Shown here: positions 1 to 5,969 of the stretch, one piece after another
Numbering within the stretch: the first letter of the stretch is position 1
How the letters are laid out: each line of letters begins with the position of its first letter
Source: JBDRHL01 sp043816955
GTDB lineage: Bacteria > Planctomycetota > Phycisphaerae > Sedimentisphaerales > CAYZTY01
DNA: 10,244 nt
Direction of reading: 5' to 3'
Assembly: GCA_043816955.1 (NCBI GenBank)
Contig: JBDRHL010000014.1
Span: forward strand, 1 to 10,244
Translations under genes and position numbers: made by a program
The notes under the pieces: model-generated
The model's input: only the letters and a program-made list of their open reading frames with translations
Told to the model about the DNA's origin: nothing
Databases searched by the model: none

Positions 1-105
1 TGCTACGCCAGCTTGTCTTAATGCTTCTTCAAACGATTTCAATTGATATCTATGTCTGCCTACACCTTTAGTTAAAAATACTTTTACCGGCACTAAGCTA
101 TCCAT
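1..105 (-). CDS. Probable pyruvoyl-dependent arginine decarboxylase, N-terminal fragment
   Basis: This gene starts at an ATG at 105 and runs off the left edge, leaving 35 residues. It begins MDSLVPVKVFLTKGVGRH and continues through a KSFEEALRQAGV segment. From memory, this resembles the start of bacterial pyruvoyl-dependent arginine decarboxylases (VPKKVFxTKGVG...SFExALRDAGI). That enzyme cleaves itself to form a pyruvoyl cofactor and converts arginine to agmatine, the first step of one polyamine route. The self-cleavage serine and catalytic residues lie outside the window and cannot be checked. A GGAG sits six bases before the ATG. The gene follows the NifU-MBL fusion by 32 bases on the same strand and probably shares its transcript. 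The call rests on a short N-terminus only. Confidence 0.65.
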   Translation of the reverse strand, partial: MDSLVPVKVFLTKGVGRHRYQLKSFEEALRQAGVA

Positions 106-137
106 GCTAATCTCCAAAAACTCCTTATGTATTCGTT

Positions 138-1346
138 TTAACTACTCAAACTGATCTGCCCACCTGCACCTAAAAACAAGCATTTGTCACCAAAGGCGGT
201 TTTAAAATCCTGCATAGCTTTCTGGCCGGTACAATGCAACGGTACAATTTTTTGAATTTCGTATTTTTTGAAAACTTCTATTGTATTCGTAATTCGGATC
301 GGACTTGCATTTAATAGGTGCATACCGCCTATGACAGCGTATATGTTTTTTTTGCCCATTAATTTACTGATATAGTCAAGCGTATTTACAACTCCTGCAT
401 GAGCACAGCCAAAAACAACAACCAATCCCTTTGTTGATTCGATAAATAATGTCTGGTCATCTAAGAGTTTATCCGGCTCCTGACAATTTTCATCAACAAA
501 AAAGGTTCCCCCAACATCTTCGTAATCGTTCATACGTGGTACTTGCCCAGTAACTGACATCCCAGGAAATATTTGGGCAGGTGTTCCTGTCCAGATTATG
601 TGCTTGCCTTGAATAGCCTCCTTTGCAGAGTCAAGCATACCAATCGATTTTGCTTCTGAAGTTTTTTGGCTAAATTTTGGTTCAGTTGCTGCAGGGTGTA
701 AATAAATCTTAGCTTTCTTCGAGGCAATACTAAGAACAGCAGACAAACCGCCTGTGTGATCATAATGACCATGGCTTATTACAATTGCATCAGTATCAGC
801 CAAATCAATATCCAGTGTTTTAGCGTTTTGCAAAATCAAATTGCTTTGTCCTGTATCAAAAAGTATTCGCTTATCACCGTGATTAATCCATAAAGCCAGA
901 CCATGTTCCGAATGAAAGTGTCCAGAAGCAGTGTTATCTACAACTACTGTAATAGAAAGAAGATTTGCTTTGCTTGGACTTTTAAAAATATAGTCCATTA
1001 TTGCCTTATGCAGGGCCGAAGCAGCAAGGTTGGAACAGTGATACTTATTAACAGGAAGACCGCCGAGGGCATCGGCTACCTGCTCATCTGTTAGTTCACC
1101 TGCATCGTCAAGATGTTTTCCCATCGCAAGCTCGGTCATCATACTGCAACAAGCTATCGCAGCAGGACACCCAAACACCTTATATTTAATATCTGCCAAA
1201 TGTTCATCATCAGAAACTTTGATCCACACTCGAATCATATCGCCGCATTCTTCCGATCCGATGGTTCCAACACCATCAGCGTTGGGAATTTCACCAACAT
1301 TGCGTGGGTTCATAAAATGGTCAAGTGCTTTATCTGTATACAACAT
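138..1346 (-). CDS. NifU/IscU scaffold domain fused to an MBL-fold metallo-hydrolase
   Basis: One uninterrupted frame carries two domains. Residue numbers here count from the alternative GTG at 1361. Residues 6-127 form a NifU/IscU iron-sulfur scaffold: LYTDKALDHFMNPRNVGEI, then three cluster-ligand cysteines at 39 (EECGDM), 65 (VFGCPAA) and 108 (YHCSNLA). Residues about 135-407 form a metallo-beta-lactamase domain of the dihydropterin-synthase-like type: VVVDNTASG, ILFDTGQS, the metal motif HGHYDH at 197-202, GCAHAG, GGMHLL and PLHCTG. Scaffold and metal-ligand residues all look intact, so both halves may work. I place the start at the ATG at 1346 because NifU proteins begin M-x-YTDK. A GTG at 1361 overlapping the previous stop would add five residues and couple translation. 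The pairing suggests a redox or hydrolytic activity tied to cluster assembly; the MBL substrate is unknown. Confidence 0.85.
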   Translation of the reverse strand: MLYTDKALDHFMNPRNVGEIPNADGVGTIGSEECGDMIRVWIKVSDDEHLADIKYKVFGCPAAIACCSMMTELAMGKHLDDAGELTDEQVADALGGLPVNKYHCSNLAASALHKAIMDYIFKSPSKANLLSITVVVDNTASGHFHSEHGLALWINHGDKRILFDTGQSNLILQNAKTLDIDLADTDAIVISHGHYDHTGGLSAVLSIASKKAKIYLHPAATEPKFSQKTSEAKSIGMLDSAKEAIQGKHIIWTGTPAQIFPGMSVTGQVPRMNDYEDVGGTFFVDENCQEPDKLLDDQTLFIESTKGLVVVFGCAHAGVVNTLDYISKLMGKKNIYAVIGGMHLLNASPIRITNTIEVFKKYEIQKIVPLHCTGQKAMQDFKTAFGDKCLFLGAGGQISLSS

Positions 1347-1357
1347 AAAAGCGCCGC

Positions 1358-1801
1358 TCACTCCATTATTAATTTGGGTTGATTATAATATTTACCTTTG
1401 GCTGTAGCTTTGACTTTTCCATTTTGGCGGATATCGGCCTCCAATAGATATAGAGGATGTGAAGATCGCGTAATTCTCGCTGAAACCATTGCTTCTCGTC
1501 CTGTTATAATGGGGTGCCGAAATCTTGTCGTCATTTCGACGGTTACGGTTGCCAGACTACGTGCAAACATACAATTCCCCATTGCACCATCTAAAATCGA
1601 TGCGATCACACCACCATGCAGTATGCCCGGGTATCCTTCAAAAGCTTCATCACATTGAAACGTGGCTGTAACGCTCCCGTCATCAGCAACGTCAAACTCT
1701 AAATGCAGGCCATTTCCATTTCCAAAACTACACACAACACATTTGGGGTGGACCAGATTACGTATGTCAGCAACAGTTTTATGTGCCGCTTCAATGGTCA
1801 C
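1358..1801 (-). CDS. PaaI-type hotdog-fold thioesterase
   Basis: A 147-residue hotdog protein. It shows the family CxxC near the start (PKCVVCS, 21-24), the catalytic region HGGVIASILDGAMG (from residue 62, with the key Asp at about 71), and a VEMTTRFRHPI strand followed by AKGKYYNQ near the end. The family usually hydrolyses acyl-CoA thioesters in the cytoplasm; the substrate cannot be told from sequence. The frame is open upstream to an ATG at 1876, but that would overlap the NifX-like gene by 86 bases with unhotdog-like residues. A GTG at 1801 has AGGAG nine bases ahead, giving MTIEAAHKTVADIR, and cuts the overlap to 11 bases, so I prefer it. The stop overlaps a possible start of the NifU-MBL gene. 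A thioesterase in an iron-sulfur gene run is unexpected. Confidence 0.85.
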   Translation of the reverse strand: MTIEAAHKTVADIRNLVHPKCVVCSFGNGNGLHLEFDVADDGSVTATFQCDEAFEGYPGILHGGVIASILDGAMGNCMFARSLATVTVEMTTRFRHPIITGREAMVSARITRSSHPLYLLEADIRQNGKVKATAKGKYYNQPKLIME

Positions 1802-2129
1802 AGATATTATCTCCTGTTTCAAGTGTATCTTCCAGAAAAGCGGATACAAGTTCTTCAGGAGATTGGGCAGATGCACCTGTTACAACTTTGATATCATTCT
1901 GTGCAAACAACTGCTGGGCTCGCTGACCCATTCCGCCTGCAATAATAACATTTACTCCCATACCACCAAGCCATTTCGGCAATACGCCTGGCTCATGAGC
2001 TGGTGGAGTAAAATCTTCACGGTTTGCGATTTTGGTGGAATCTTCATCGGTATCAAAGATTGCAAACTGATCACAATGGCCGAAATGAAGACTTAATTTT
2101 CCCTGCACTAACGGAATTGCAATTTTCAT
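1791..2129 (-). CDS. NifX/NifB-type dinitrogenase iron-molybdenum cofactor-domain protein
   Basis: A 112-residue protein spanning the whole small NifX/NifB C-terminal-like domain: MKIAIPL start, LSLHFGHCDQFAIFD in the first third, and VNVIIAGGMGQRAQQLF followed by IKVVTGASAQSPEELV in the second half. In nitrogen fixers this domain binds FeMo-cofactor intermediates. Many non-diazotrophic anaerobes carry stand-alone copies beside MinD/Mrp ATPases, where the role is unsettled but presumed to be binding or carrying a metal-sulfur cluster. No nitrogenase genes are visible, so nitrogen fixation should not be inferred. AAGGAG lies nine bases before the ATG. Its last codons contain the ribosome site of the thioesterase gene, which it overlaps by 11 bases, suggesting coupled translation. 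Confidence 0.9.
   Translation of the reverse strand: MKIAIPLVQGKLSLHFGHCDQFAIFDTDEDSTKIANREDFTPPAHEPGVLPKWLGGMGVNVIIAGGMGQRAQQLFAQNDIKVVTGASAQSPEELVSAFLEDTLETGDNICDH
1811..1815 (-). promoter_or_regulatory. Ribosome binding site setting the thioesterase start
   Basis: AGGAG on the minus strand, nine bases ahead of a GTG at 1801 and inside the last codons of the NifX-like gene. It supports the short GTG start of the thioesterase over a longer ATG start at 1876. Confidence 0.65.
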
Positions 2130-2175
2130 TTTACTATACTCCTTTTTTAAATTTTAATGAACATCGTTAATATGG

Positions 2176-2520
2176 CTACTTTCCAAACGCCTTATCTAAA
2201 ATTCTTGTTATTTGTTCTTTGGTTTGAACACTAGACGTGGCAGCCACAACTTTTCCATTCTTGAAATAAACTGTAAATGGCAGTCCCATGAAAGATGAAC
2301 ACTCTGGCAAACTTTTTATGAACTTTGCTGCTGGTGCATCAAATTCTTGATCACGAAAGGCAACATGGGAATATTCACTTTCTAGTTGTTCCATGACGCT
2401 ATAGACAGGAATACACATCGATCCCATTCTGCCACAGCAAATCATAACGTTTTCGTTATTTTCCAATACTTCTTTGCCCTCTTCTTCAGTTTCGAGATGC
2501 TTTAGATTAGTGTTAAGCAT
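2176..2520 (-). CDS. Thioredoxin-like protein with an unusual CCGRMGSMC active site
   Basis: A 114-residue thioredoxin-fold protein. The charged N-terminus leads into ENVMICCGRMGSMCIPVY at 24-40, where a thioredoxin would have WCGPC. The cis-proline loop FMGLPFTVYFKNGKVV is present at 78-92 (Pro81), and the final helix has the thioredoxin-like EQITRILDKAF. There is no signal peptide, so it is cytoplasmic. The standard CxxC is absent: cysteines lie at 28, 29 and 36, with another at 74, so normal dithiol exchange is doubtful. Metal or cluster handling, or a different disulfide, are alternatives. It lies between the Mrp ATPase and the NifX-like gene, with an AGGA just ahead of its ATG. The fold call is firm; the activity is not. 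Confidence 0.8.
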   Translation of the reverse strand: MLNTNLKHLETEEEGKEVLENNENVMICCGRMGSMCIPVYSVMEQLESEYSHVAFRDQEFDAPAAKFIKSLPECSSFMGLPFTVYFKNGKVVAATSSVQTKEQITRILDKAFGK

Positions 2521-2617
2521 CTTATCCTTTCCCTTCCAAATAATGTTTCGCAGCCATAGCTAACAGCTACGACTGTTTATTTATAAACGTTATTCCACGC
2601 AGTTTCCGCTGTAATTC

Positions 2618-3472
2618 TTAACGTTTTTCTTCAAGTTTAAGTAACGGCAGCATAGCTTCTTTAAAAGCTTGTGCCGCTTGGCTCGAACTATAATGCTGTA
2701 CATACGGCTGACCTGAATCACAAGCTCGTACAATTTGCGGATCTATTGGTATTCGTCCCAGAAAAGGTACATTCATTTGTTTGGCCATATTTTCGCCACC
2801 ACCAGACTCGAATATATTGGTTATCTCACCACATTTAGGGCAAACAAAACCGCTCATGTTTTCAAGTACACCTATAACCGGCAAGTTCAAGTTACGACAG
2901 AAGCTAATACCCTTTCTTACATCAGATAATGCCACTTCCTGTGGTGTGGTAACAATAACAGCTCCATCAGCGTTCTCAAGAAGTTGTACAATAGATAAAG
3001 GTTCATCACCTGTTCCGGGCGGAGAGTCTATTATCAGAAAATCCAGATGCCCCCAGTTAACATCTTTTAGAAACTGCTTGATCATATGATATTTCCTAGG
3101 CCCACGCCAAATAACCGCATCATCATTATTTGGCAACAGGAAACCTATACTCATTACTTTAAGATTTTCCGACACCTCTACAGGCAACAGCGTTTCGCCG
3201 TCTGTCTGGAGAATGGCTCCTTCCAAATTCAGCACCTTAGGAATACTTGGTCCATGAATATCAATATCGAGAAGCCCAACCTTTTTTCCCTCAAGAGACA
3301 GGGATATTGCCAAATTAACCGCCACGGTACTTTTGCCAACACCGCCTTTGCCGCTGAGTACAAGTATCTGGTGCTTTATCTGTTTGATTCTATCGCGAAT
3401 TTGTTCCTGCTCAGCCTGCATCTGTAGTTTCTGATCTCCATTAATTTGAGCTGTATTCATTTCTTTTGCCAT
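2618..3472 (-). CDS. mrp: Mrp/NBP35-family iron-sulfur carrier P-loop ATPase
   Basis: A 284-residue cytoplasmic ATPase. It has the deviant Walker A GKGGVGKS (41-48), the LLDIDIHGPSIPK switch region (from about 68), IIDSPPGTGDEPLS (147-160), TTPQEVALSDVRKG, and the Mrp-specific ENMSGFVCPKCGE with the CxxC at 211 and 214. Mrp proteins form dimers that bind a labile 4Fe-4S cluster at that CxxC and pass it to target enzymes, using ATP. The length matches bacterial Mrp without the extra N-terminal MIP18-like domain, and the N-terminus is instead a short Gln/Lys-rich helix. AAGGA precedes the ATG. It follows the YkoF-like gene by 35 bases, and a 97-base gap separates it from the thioredoxin-like gene. 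Confidence 0.95.
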   Translation of the reverse strand: MAKEMNTAQINGDQKLQMQAEQEQIRDRIKQIKHQILVLSGKGGVGKSTVAVNLAISLSLEGKKVGLLDIDIHGPSIPKVLNLEGAILQTDGETLLPVEVSENLKVMSIGFLLPNNDDAVIWRGPRKYHMIKQFLKDVNWGHLDFLIIDSPPGTGDEPLSIVQLLENADGAVIVTTPQEVALSDVRKGISFCRNLNLPVIGVLENMSGFVCPKCGEITNIFESGGGENMAKQMNVPFLGRIPIDPQIVRACDSGQPYVQHYSSSQAAQAFKEAMLPLLKLEEKR

Positions 3473-3507
3473 ACTCTATTTCCTTCTCCATCTAAAGTTA
3501 TTTACTG

Positions 3508-3756
3508 CTATTCAATCTCTGGGCAAGCGTTGGATATTTTTGCTGTCAGTACCACCTCATATTTGTGAGCCGCCCGCTCAAACGCCTTTTGCAGGCTTTG
3601 AAAAACTATCTTGCTATCTCCAGAGATGATACTACTCATCGAACCGGTTTTAACGTTAAGGTTATCGTTTTTAAGGCTTTCGACAAATTGCTTAATAGGT
3701 TTGGTCAAATCATTTTGACGCAACGGATACAAACTTACTTCTGCCTGTACTTTCAC
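3508..3756 (-). CDS. YkoF-like thiamine/HMP-binding domain protein
   Basis: An 82-residue protein, KVQAEVSLYPLRQNDL at the start, then a GSMSSIISGDSKIVFQSL segment and a SNACPEI end. These match what I recall of single-domain YkoF-family proteins (xAxISLYPLxQ, GxMSTxISGD, SNACP), a ferredoxin-like fold that binds thiamine or its hydroxymethylpyrimidine precursor. B. subtilis YkoF has two such domains and serves a transport system; this one has a single domain, no signal peptide and no transporter beside it. It starts with GTG at 3756, since the frame is closed by a stop shortly upstream; the ribosome site is weak (GGA about ten bases ahead). It is the first gene of the left run and lies just after the Fur-box-like site. 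Confidence 0.75.
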   Translation of the reverse strand: MKVQAEVSLYPLRQNDLTKPIKQFVESLKNDNLNVKTGSMSSIISGDSKIVFQSLQKAFERAAHKYEVVLTAKISNACPEIE

Positions 3757-3829
3757 AATGTATATTCCAGTTCAATGATTAAATGTTGCGAAAGCGATTC
3801 AACGGAAAAGGGCGAAGGAAAAACAACAG

Positions 3830-3848
3830 GTACATGATAATCATTCGC
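3830..3848 (-). promoter_or_regulatory. Fur-box-like palindrome upstream of the iron-sulfur gene run
   Basis: The plus-strand 19-mer GTACATGATAATCATTCGC matches the classical Fur box GATAATGATAATCATTATC at 14 of 19 positions, including an unbroken 12-base core ATGATAATCATT at 3834-3845. It sits about 74 bases before the GTG of the YkoF-like gene, between it and the preceding stop at 3886. The minus-strand core also holds TATCAT, a possible -10 hexamer, but I see no well-spaced -35. If real, an iron-loaded Fur protein would repress the run when iron is plentiful. Confidence 0.45.
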
Positions 3849-3885
3849 TATCGTACCAATGCGATTGTCAAACCCCAATAGGGCT

Positions 3886-4242
3886 TCACGTCCTCAAACG
3901 CCCTCGATTATTAGGCCGATCAATATACTCAAGGATTGCATAATTGCTTCTGTAATATCGCACGAGTACTACAATAAGTCTGTCATCAATTTGTAAATAT
4001 TTGGGTATGTTGTGCTGGTTGGCCGAGACTTTCAGTTGGTAGTAGGATCCATATCCAGCTTTTCCATAATATATCCAAGCGGGAAGGCACTCGCCCTTGG
4101 GATAGATGATATTATACTTGTCCTGGTCAAGATGGGCCTCTTCTAGAGCCTTATAACTAACTTGGCTACTCGGCACTGTAATTTTACGTGTACCAGTAAG
4201 AAAAGATCGGTTTACTTCAAATGCAAACGCGATGGCGTTCAT
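3886..4242 (-). CDS. Orphan 118-residue protein, function unknown
   Basis: I do not recognise this protein. The frame is open far upstream, but that extension is antisense-like noise through the neighbouring repeats. An ATG at 4242 is preceded seven bases earlier by GGAGG, the best ribosome site in the window, and defines 118 residues starting MNAIAFAFEVNRSFLTG. From there the composition turns from Leu/Met/Thr-rich filler to a normal soluble protein. Visible features are a tyrosine-rich middle (PAWIYYGKAGYGSYYQLKV, about 54-72) and a beta-rich end (LQIDDRLIVVLVRYYRSNYAILEYI) with an arginine-rich tail. There is no signal peptide or membrane helix. The gene begins 25 bases after the PEP-CTERM gene and probably shares its transcript, yet appears cytoplasmic. 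Confidence 0.65.
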   Translation of the reverse strand: MNAIAFAFEVNRSFLTGTRKITVPSSQVSYKALEEAHLDQDKYNIIYPKGECLPAWIYYGKAGYGSYYQLKVSANQHNIPKYLQIDDRLIVVLVRYYRSNYAILEYIDRPNNRGRLRT

Positions 4243-4249
4243 ATTATGA

Positions 4250-4254
4250 CCTCC
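4250..4254 (-). promoter_or_regulatory. Strong ribosome binding site for the 118-residue orphan
   Basis: GGAGG on the minus strand, seven bases before the ATG at 4242 and just after the stop of the PEP-CTERM gene. It decides the start of the orphan gene against a much longer open frame. Confidence 0.7.
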
Positions 4255-4267
4255 AATCCCAAGAGTA

Positions 4268-5143
4268 CTATTTTGCCCTGCATTTACTTCGTAAAAATAT
4301 TCCACCCAAGCCGAGCAGTAAGAGCGTGGCTGGTTCTGGAACGACGGTAAAGCCGTGAGAACCAGAAACGTCATCGTAAGAACCAACCATAGTGCTACCC
4401 TCGATATCGTAGACCCATGTATAAGTCGCCCCGGGAGCATCGATATAGGTCCAGTCTGTGCCGTTATATGCGAAGCCGTGAGTCCCACCAGACACATCCG
4501 GCGCGTAGGTGCCAACAATATTTCCGCCGCTAATGCTATATACGGTAGTCGCATATGCATCTGGAACATTGATCGTATCCCAATTCTCCCCATTGTAGAT
4601 GAAGCCGTGAGAACCGGAAGCATCATTGTAAGAACCAACCATAGTGCTGCCCTCAATGCCGTAGACCCATGTACGAGTTGCCCCGGGAGCATCAATGTAG
4701 GTCCAATCTGTGCCGTTATATGCGAAACCGCGAGTACCGCTAACGTCTGAGTAAGTCCCGACAAGATTACTGCCGTCAATGCCGTATATGGTAGTTCCAT
4801 CTTTGCCTGGAACATCGATAGTGGTCCAAGTCGTCCCATCATAAAGGAAGCCATGAGACCCAGAAGCATCGTTGTAATTACCAACCATATTGCCACCCCC
4901 TATGCCATATACCCAAGTACGAGTTGATCCAGGAGCATCGATGTAAGTCCAATCCATGCCGTCATATGCGAAGCCGCGAGTACCGCTAACGTCTGAATAA
5001 GTCCCAACAAGATTACTGCCATCAATACCGTATATGATAGTTCCATCTTTGCCTGGAACATCGATGGTGGTCCATAATCCTGCCTCCGCATACACACAAC
5101 TAAACAAAACCATTGCCAATACAAGAATTGCTTTACTTCTCAT
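4268..5143 (-). CDS. Secreted PEP-CTERM protein made of six 41-residue repeats
   Basis: A 291-residue exported protein. Residues 1-21 are a signal peptide (MRSKAILVLAMVLFSCVYAEA). Residues 24-265 are six repeats of about 41 residues with the pattern W-T-x-I-D-x-P-G ... Y-G-I-x-G-x-x-x-V-G-x-Y-x-D-x-S-G-x-x-G-F-x-Y-x-G, starting at W24, W65, W106, W147, W188 and W231. Residues 269-291 are a PEP-CTERM tail: PEPATLLLLGLGG, a hydrophobic stretch, then basic RSKCRAK. Such tails are recognised by an exosortase, which must be encoded elsewhere. The repeats resemble HAF/beta-propeller-like extracellular motifs, so a surface or matrix role is likely. A strong AGGAGG lies ahead of the ATG. Confidence 0.9.
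   Translation of the reverse strand: MRSKAILVLAMVLFSCVYAEAGLWTTIDVPGKDGTIIYGIDGSNLVGTYSDVSGTRGFAYDGMDWTYIDAPGSTRTWVYGIGGGNMVGNYNDASGSHGFLYDGTTWTTIDVPGKDGTTIYGIDGSNLVGTYSDVSGTRGFAYNGTDWTYIDAPGATRTWVYGIEGSTMVGSYNDASGSHGFIYNGENWDTINVPDAYATTVYSISGGNIVGTYAPDVSGGTHGFAYNGTDWTYIDAPGATYTWVYDIEGSTMVGSYDDVSGSHGFTVVPEPATLLLLGLGGIFLRSKCRAK
4349..5074 (-). repeat. 246-bp tandem repeat, three copies, inside the PEP-CTERM gene
   Basis: The six protein repeats alternate between an A type (IDVPGKDG...GTRGFAYNG) and a B type (IDAPGATRTWVYGIEG...GSHGF), so the DNA repeats as AB dimers of 82 codons: about 5074-4829, 4828-4583 and 4582-4349. The first two copies are close at the DNA level. The third has two extra residues (APDVSGGT region) and is the most diverged. 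The in-frame periodicity keeps antisense and shifted frames open here, which explains the long spurious frames in the same interval. Confidence 0.85.
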
Positions 5144-5210
5144 AACTCTACCTCCTCAAAAAAATTTATTAAGACCAGACTACTAACACAGGCACCTAAA
5201 CTTCTGTCCC

Positions 5211-5239
5211 ATAATAACATACAAAAACTGTTAAAACAA
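5211..5239 (-). promoter_or_regulatory. Candidate sigma-70-type promoter for the PEP-CTERM gene
   Basis: On the minus strand TTGTTT (5239-5234) and TATTAT (5216-5211) are separated by exactly 17 bases, about 68 bases ahead of the ATG at 5143. The -10 box matches consensus at five of six positions and the -35 box at three. It lies in the 150-base gap after the fibronectin-III gene. Confidence 0.4.
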
Positions 5240-5293
5240 GCAAAACCCGCCTGTTTCTCAACTTTTCCCAGTCTAACTGAGCCTCTAAGTCTT

Positions 5294-5902
5294 TTACAGC
5301 ACGACCATTTCGGTGTTGCTCGGTTCGCCTTCGCCAGCCTTGTTTACGGCGATGATACGGTATTCAAGCTCTTTGCCCTTCGGCTGTTCGACTAATGTGG
5401 CCTCTGTAATAACGGCAGTTGCAACATCTTCCCACGCGCCTGCCGGTCTTTCGCGTCTCGTTACCTTATAAGCGCTTGGTGCACCGCCATCGATAGGGGC
5501 TTTCCAGTCGAGAAATACCCAGCCATCGCCCTGTCTTGGCGCTTCCAGGAGTCTTGTCTGTCCGGGTATAGCCAATGGTGTCGGGGCTTTTTTGCCTGCC
5601 CAGCCGATGAGCTTCAATTTGTCATCATCGTAATCGACCGTATTTTCAGCGTAGCGGATATCGCTTTTCATTGCGTCAGCCAAATCCTCCAGCGCATCAT
5701 CCTTGCTGGCTGTAGCATCCTCTGCTGCTGCCTGTGCTGCGATAGCAGCGTTTTTGGCGGTCGTATAGGCGCTGACCAAAGTCGTCAAAGCCGCCGGTAA
5801 TACCGGCGGCGCCGGGTAAATCGCGGCGTTGTCGGTAAGTCCTGATACCATTGCCTGCGCTAATGCTGCAATCTCTGCTTCTGGTTTTGGAAATCTTGCC
5901 AT
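5294..5902 (-). CDS. Fibronectin type III domain protein of the MARFPK family (copy 1)
   Basis: A 202-residue protein with no signal peptide. Residues 1-85 are helical and alanine-rich (MARFPKPEAEIAALAQ..., then AAIAAQAAAEDATASKDDALEDLADAM), probably a coiled coil. A highly conserved linker follows (DDDKLKLIGWAGKKAPTP). Residues about 110-202 form one fibronectin type III domain: FLDWKAPIDGGAPSAYKV, W-E-D-V-A-T, EYRIIAVNKAGEGEPSNTE. The function is unknown; the layout suggests a protein-protein adaptor. I chose the ATG at 5902 because AAAGGAG lies eight bases ahead and the paralogue at 8672 begins identically; an upstream frame to 6031 reads into the repeat array and is rejected. The gene is visibly richer in G+C than the ankyrin gene next to it. 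Confidence 0.85.
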   Translation of the reverse strand: MARFPKPEAEIAALAQAMVSGLTDNAAIYPAPPVLPAALTTLVSAYTTAKNAAIAAQAAAEDATASKDDALEDLADAMKSDIRYAENTVDYDDDKLKLIGWAGKKAPTPLAIPGQTRLLEAPRQGDGWVFLDWKAPIDGGAPSAYKVTRRERPAGAWEDVATAVITEATLVEQPKGKELEYRIIAVNKAGEGEPSNTEMVVL

Positions 5903-5936
5903 TTTAAAACTCCTTTCAAAAAAAATTTGTATCCCT

Positions 5937-5965
5937 ATATTAACCGCCCCAATGGCGACTTTTAA
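5937..5965 (-). promoter_or_regulatory. Candidate promoter for fibronectin-III copy 1
   Basis: Minus-strand TTAAAA (5965-5960) and TAATAT (5942-5937), spaced 17 bases, lie about 35 bases upstream of the ATG at 5902. Each hexamer matches consensus at four of six positions. The repeat array lies directly upstream of it. Confidence 0.3.
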
Positions 5966-5969
5966 TCCA

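Noticed and set aside
1802..1876. Longer ATG start for the thioesterase
   Set aside because: It would lie antiphase over the end of the NifX-like gene and has no family-like residues, while a GTG at 1801 has a clear AGGAG.
1791..2129. Evidence for nitrogen fixation from the NifX-like and NifU-like genes
   Set aside because: Stand-alone NifX-domain and NifU proteins are common in non-fixing anaerobes and no nifHDK genes are in the window.
2575..2588. Perfect palindrome GTTTAT-TT-ATAAAC between the Mrp and thioredoxin-like genes
   Set aside because: It is entirely A/T-rich, short, and has no T-run or promoter spacing that would give it a role.
4243..4896. Long minus-strand frame running upstream of the orphan gene
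   Set aside because: It is a shifted frame of the PEP-CTERM repeats, rich in Leu, Met and Thr, and lacks a ribosome site at its start; the real gene begins at 4242.
5234..5256. Stem-loop (arms AAACAGGC and GCTTGTTT on the minus strand) after fibronectin-III copy 1
   Set aside because: One G-U pair, a mostly A/T stem and only a short T-run make it a poor terminator, and it overlaps the candidate promoter of the next gene.
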